This document shows positions 8,296 through 10,107 of a stretch of 10,107 nucleotides of DNA, piece by piece; position 1 is the stretch's first letter, and each line of letters starts with the position of its first letter. The DNA comes from Ramicandelaber brevisporus (lineage: Eukaryota > Kickxellomycota > Ramicandelaberales > Ramicandelaberaceae), in NCBI GenBank assembly GCA_025201865.1, contig MU602759.1:23591-33697 (forward strand). The letters run 5' to 3'. The notes under the pieces are model-generated. The model was not told where the DNA came from. It saw only the letters and a program-made list of their open reading frames with translations, and ran no database searches. The position numbers were made by a program, and so were the translations under genes.

Positions 8296-8417
8296 CAAAG
8301 ATGAATGTATACTTTTCATAAGTAACTGTGGGCATTCCCGCTAGTCTTCACTGTTATTGATACTCCAGTTGAACACAAGCTGCACCGTATGATCATACAG
8401 TGCTGCTTCGTTGAACG

Positions 8418-8582
8418 ATGAACATTTTGTGCTGCGATACAGTGTCGATTTGTCGATTTTATTCGTGTTTGTTTGTGTTTGATTCCCACACGAAACGAGG
8501 TGACTGGTTTGCACTCCTGATCTCAACTACTATTCGACTGAAGATTGACCACTACCAACAACAGCAACAGAACAGAACATAA
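8418..8582 (+). other. Upstream open reading frame in the zinc-finger leader
   Basis: An ATG-started 54-codon frame that ends with TAA 40 bases before the zinc-finger ATG. Shorter upstream frames start at 8241 (26 codons) and 8389 (10 codons). None resembles a known peptide. If transcription starts upstream of 8418 these would lower translation of the main frame. If it starts after about 8540 they are outside the message. Confidence 0.3.
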
Positions 8583-8595
8583 CAGAACAGAACAG
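8560..8595 (+). repeat. AACAG pentamer microsatellite
   Basis: Six AACAG units and one AACAT, interrupted by a single C, just before the zinc-finger start codon. The leader here is rich in A and C and almost free of T, which favours an unstructured message. Confidence 0.8.
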
Positions 8596-8604
8596 CTAAT
8601 CTAC

Positions 8605-8620
8605 CCAGCCAGCCAGCCAG
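8605..8620 (+). repeat. Four tandem CCAG units
   Basis: Four perfect CCAG copies ending two bases before the zinc-finger ATG. Length changes here would alter the leader but not the protein. Confidence 0.85.
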
Positions 8621-8622
8621 CT

Positions 8623-10107
8623 ATGTCGACCGTGAAGATCAAGGCAGAGCCAACAGCAGCAACAGCAGCAGTCGCTGTGCAAGTCAAACTCGAGCCAAGT
8701 CTCTCAACAACAGATGATATCAAACTCGAACAGCACACTTCAGACATTGACACCAAAGTAGAATCCGACTCGGAAGCTGACAGCGAAGAAGACTACATCA
8801 AATCTGAAAGCAGCGACGTCAAATCCGAGGATGATGATGATGATATCGATGGAGACAGCGACCAGAATCCAACTACAGATGTTCCTAAGGATCAGAAGAA
8901 GTTCATCTGCAAACATCCAGGATGCAGTTATGGTTTTAACTTTTCTAACAGGCTGAGAATGCATCAACATGAGCACAAACTCCAAACAGAACTCAACACA
9001 CATGGAAAGACTTATATTCTGACTCGGCAGTCATTAAACGGTTCATGGCCATGTCCAGTTCCAGACTGTACATCGAAGGTCAAAACAGTCAGTTCATGGT
9101 GTGATCATATGAGAAGATGTCATAGTAATACCACGAAACAACAGAAAAAGCAACAGCAGTGGCAACAGAAGTCTCCAGCAAAGAGAACTCGACATAATCG
9201 TTATTTCCTTAATGTGAATGACTTTTATGTGAATGGAGTCCGATGTGGCTATCATACTGATATTGGGGTGTTCATATGCTATGAGTGTCGATTGGTGCCT
9301 GAATGCTTATGCACGCATTTACAGCAGAAGCACGGATTTAATGGGAGATTGATTGACGACTCTGCCCTACCAGAAAGTGCAGCAAATGCAAATGCTGTCA
9401 TCAGCATTAATCAGCACACCAGCAACCCGCATCTCGCAGCAGCAATTAGCCAACCATATCAATCGCAACACCATGATATTATTCAAGGCTGGCTGTGTCT
9501 TACATCCGGCTGCCGGTATTGTGGTAGTTCAACTAAGAAGAAGAATGATCATAGAAGATACTTTCATCAAGGCGGACAGATAACAACTACTCCAGCGCTT
9601 GTACTGCGTCTTGTTTATGCGAAAATACAAACTAATTACTTTCTCATCACTCGCATGGATCAAGCAAATGGCGCTGTCACAACCAATAGTAACAGAGTGA
9701 GTCGACACAAGCTCGATTACAACCACAATGGATTGAACAGTCAAGATGAGAGTGGAGATGATGCCAGCCAGGATGAGATCACAGATGGATCCGAGCAGAA
9801 GAAGCAATGGAAGTGTGATCATACCGATTGTGGGCTATTATTCGACTCAGTTACTCATCTTAACATACATCGGCGCGAGCATGAACTTGAAGTTGCGACT
9901 AATGTACATGGTACTACTTATAATCTGGTTCGTCAGTCGTTGGGTGATCGATGGGCATGTCCAGTTCCAGATTGTGAAATAACGTGCAAAACAGCTTGTG
10001 CCACTCGTATTCATATTCTAAACGCTCATGGCACATCTTTAAAACATAAACGTGCGAATAGTGAAGGCGGCGAAGATCAGCAGCAGCAAATTATCAAGAA
10101 GAGACAG
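8623..10107 (+). CDS. C2H2 zinc-finger protein with OrsD-like region, 3' end outside window
   Basis: The frame is open for 495 codons to the last base, so the protein is partial. The start is the first ATG after an in-frame TGA at 8539. Residues 1-80 are acidic, with SUMO-type motifs (psi-K-x-E) at K7, K22, K34, K60 and K67. Two C2H2 fingers follow: C96, C101, H114, H118 and C144, C149, H162, H167. A basic Gln/Lys stretch (about 171-193, KRTRHNR) may be a nuclear signal. Residues about 194-345 resemble the fungal OrsD/DUF3505 domain: FICYEC with C219, C222, H232, H237; then GWLC with C292, C297, H310, H315; then QTNYFLI. After an acidic linker a second finger pair appears: C398, C403, H416, H420 and C446, C451, H464, H469. 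Spacing CX4CX12HX3-4H is classic. I infer a nuclear DNA- or RNA-binding protein; the OrsD match is by motif only and the target is unknown. Codons are AT-rich at the third position. Confidence 0.88.
   Translation, partial: MSTVKIKAEPTAATAAVAVQVKLEPSLSTTDDIKLEQHTSDIDTKVESDSEADSEEDYIKSESSDVKSEDDDDDIDGDSDQNPTTDVPKDQKKFICKHPGCSYGFNFSNRLRMHQHEHKLQTELNTHGKTYILTRQSLNGSWPCPVPDCTSKVKTVSSWCDHMRRCHSNTTKQQKKQQQWQQKSPAKRTRHNRYFLNVNDFYVNGVRCGYHTDIGVFICYECRLVPECLCTHLQQKHGFNGRLIDDSALPESAANANAVISINQHTSNPHLAAAISQPYQSQHHDIIQGWLCLTSGCRYCGSSTKKKNDHRRYFHQGGQITTTPALVLRLVYAKIQTNYFLITRMDQANGAVTTNSNRVSRHKLDYNHNGLNSQDESGDDASQDEITDGSEQKKQWKCDHTDCGLLFDSVTHLNIHRREHELEVATNVHGTTYNLVRQSLGDRWACPVPDCEITCKTACATRIHILNAHGTSLKHKRANSEGGEDQQQQIIKKRQ
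8908..9123 (+). repeat. Internal duplication, copy 1 (paired C2H2 fingers)
   Basis: Residues 96-167 of the zinc-finger protein align with residues 398-469 without any gap: 30 of 72 residues are identical by direct comparison, including all eight zinc ligands and the linker core RQSL...W.CPVPDC. The copies are 906 bases apart. Confidence 0.85.
9814..10029 (+). repeat. Internal duplication, copy 2 (paired C2H2 fingers)
   Basis: This is the second copy of the finger-pair module. Like copy 1 it is preceded by an acidic Ser/Asp/Glu-rich linker and followed by a basic Gln/Lys-rich stretch (KHKR, then IIKKRQ at the window edge), so the duplicated unit seems larger than the fingers alone. Confidence 0.85.

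Larger units (their letters stand above)
7995..8622. other. Divergent promoter region, phosphatase and zinc-finger genes
   Basis: About 630 bases lie between two start codons pointing away from each other. The stretch holds an 11-base A run at 8065-8075 (poly dA:dT, typical of nucleosome-poor promoters), a TATATAA at 8205-8211, a CAGTTA/TAACTG inverted repeat, several short upstream frames facing the zinc-finger gene, and A/C-rich microsatellites next to its ATG. No complete extra gene is supported. Confidence 0.6.

Noticed and set aside
8623-10107. Transposase or other mobile-element protein
   Set aside because: No DDE, recombinase, reverse transcriptase or helicase motif is visible and no terminal repeats flank it within the window; the missing 3' part could still change this view.

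Overview
The window looks like nuclear DNA of an early-diverging filamentous fungus; a Zoopagomycota/Kickxellomycotina-type genome is my guess, not something I could test. The reasons are an importin-4/Kap123 transporter, a Ptc7-type mitochondrial phosphatase, a TTC36-type TPR protein and an OrsD-like zinc-binding region of fungal type, together with long intron-free reading frames, CAA/CAG polyglutamine tracts and microsatellite-rich spacers. There are no prokaryotic signals and no tRNA, rRNA, transposase or CRISPR array that I can see.

Layout, left to right. 1-361 is a promoter and leader with one E-box palindrome and a probable 5'-leader intron (donor at 226). 362-988 (+) encodes a 208-residue TTC36-like protein. 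A 152-base spacer with a purine tract separates it from the convergent importin gene, 1141-4530 (-), 1129 residues, Kap123/IPO4 family. 4531-4922 is a spacer with 7-mer and 10-mer tandem repeats, a poly(A) signal for the next gene and the importin promoter. 4923-7994 (-) encodes a 1023-residue Ptc7-type PP2C phosphatase. It carries a roughly 565-residue low-complexity extension and a roughly 150-residue insert inside the catalytic domain. 7995-8622 is a divergent promoter region. 8623-10107 (+) is the first 495 codons of a zinc-finger protein that runs off the right edge still open.

The most unusual item is that last gene. It has an N-terminal acidic tail with five canonical SUMO-acceptor motifs, then a pair of C2H2 fingers, then an OrsD/DUF3505-like zinc region, then a second copy of the finger pair placed exactly 302 codons after the first with no gap. 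A second OrsD-like region may follow beyond the window.

The first three genes are housekeeping functions: a chaperone-associated TPR protein, nuclear import and mitochondrial phosphatase. They do not form an obvious pathway. The zinc-finger gene looks like a lineage-specific nuclear regulator whose target is unknown.
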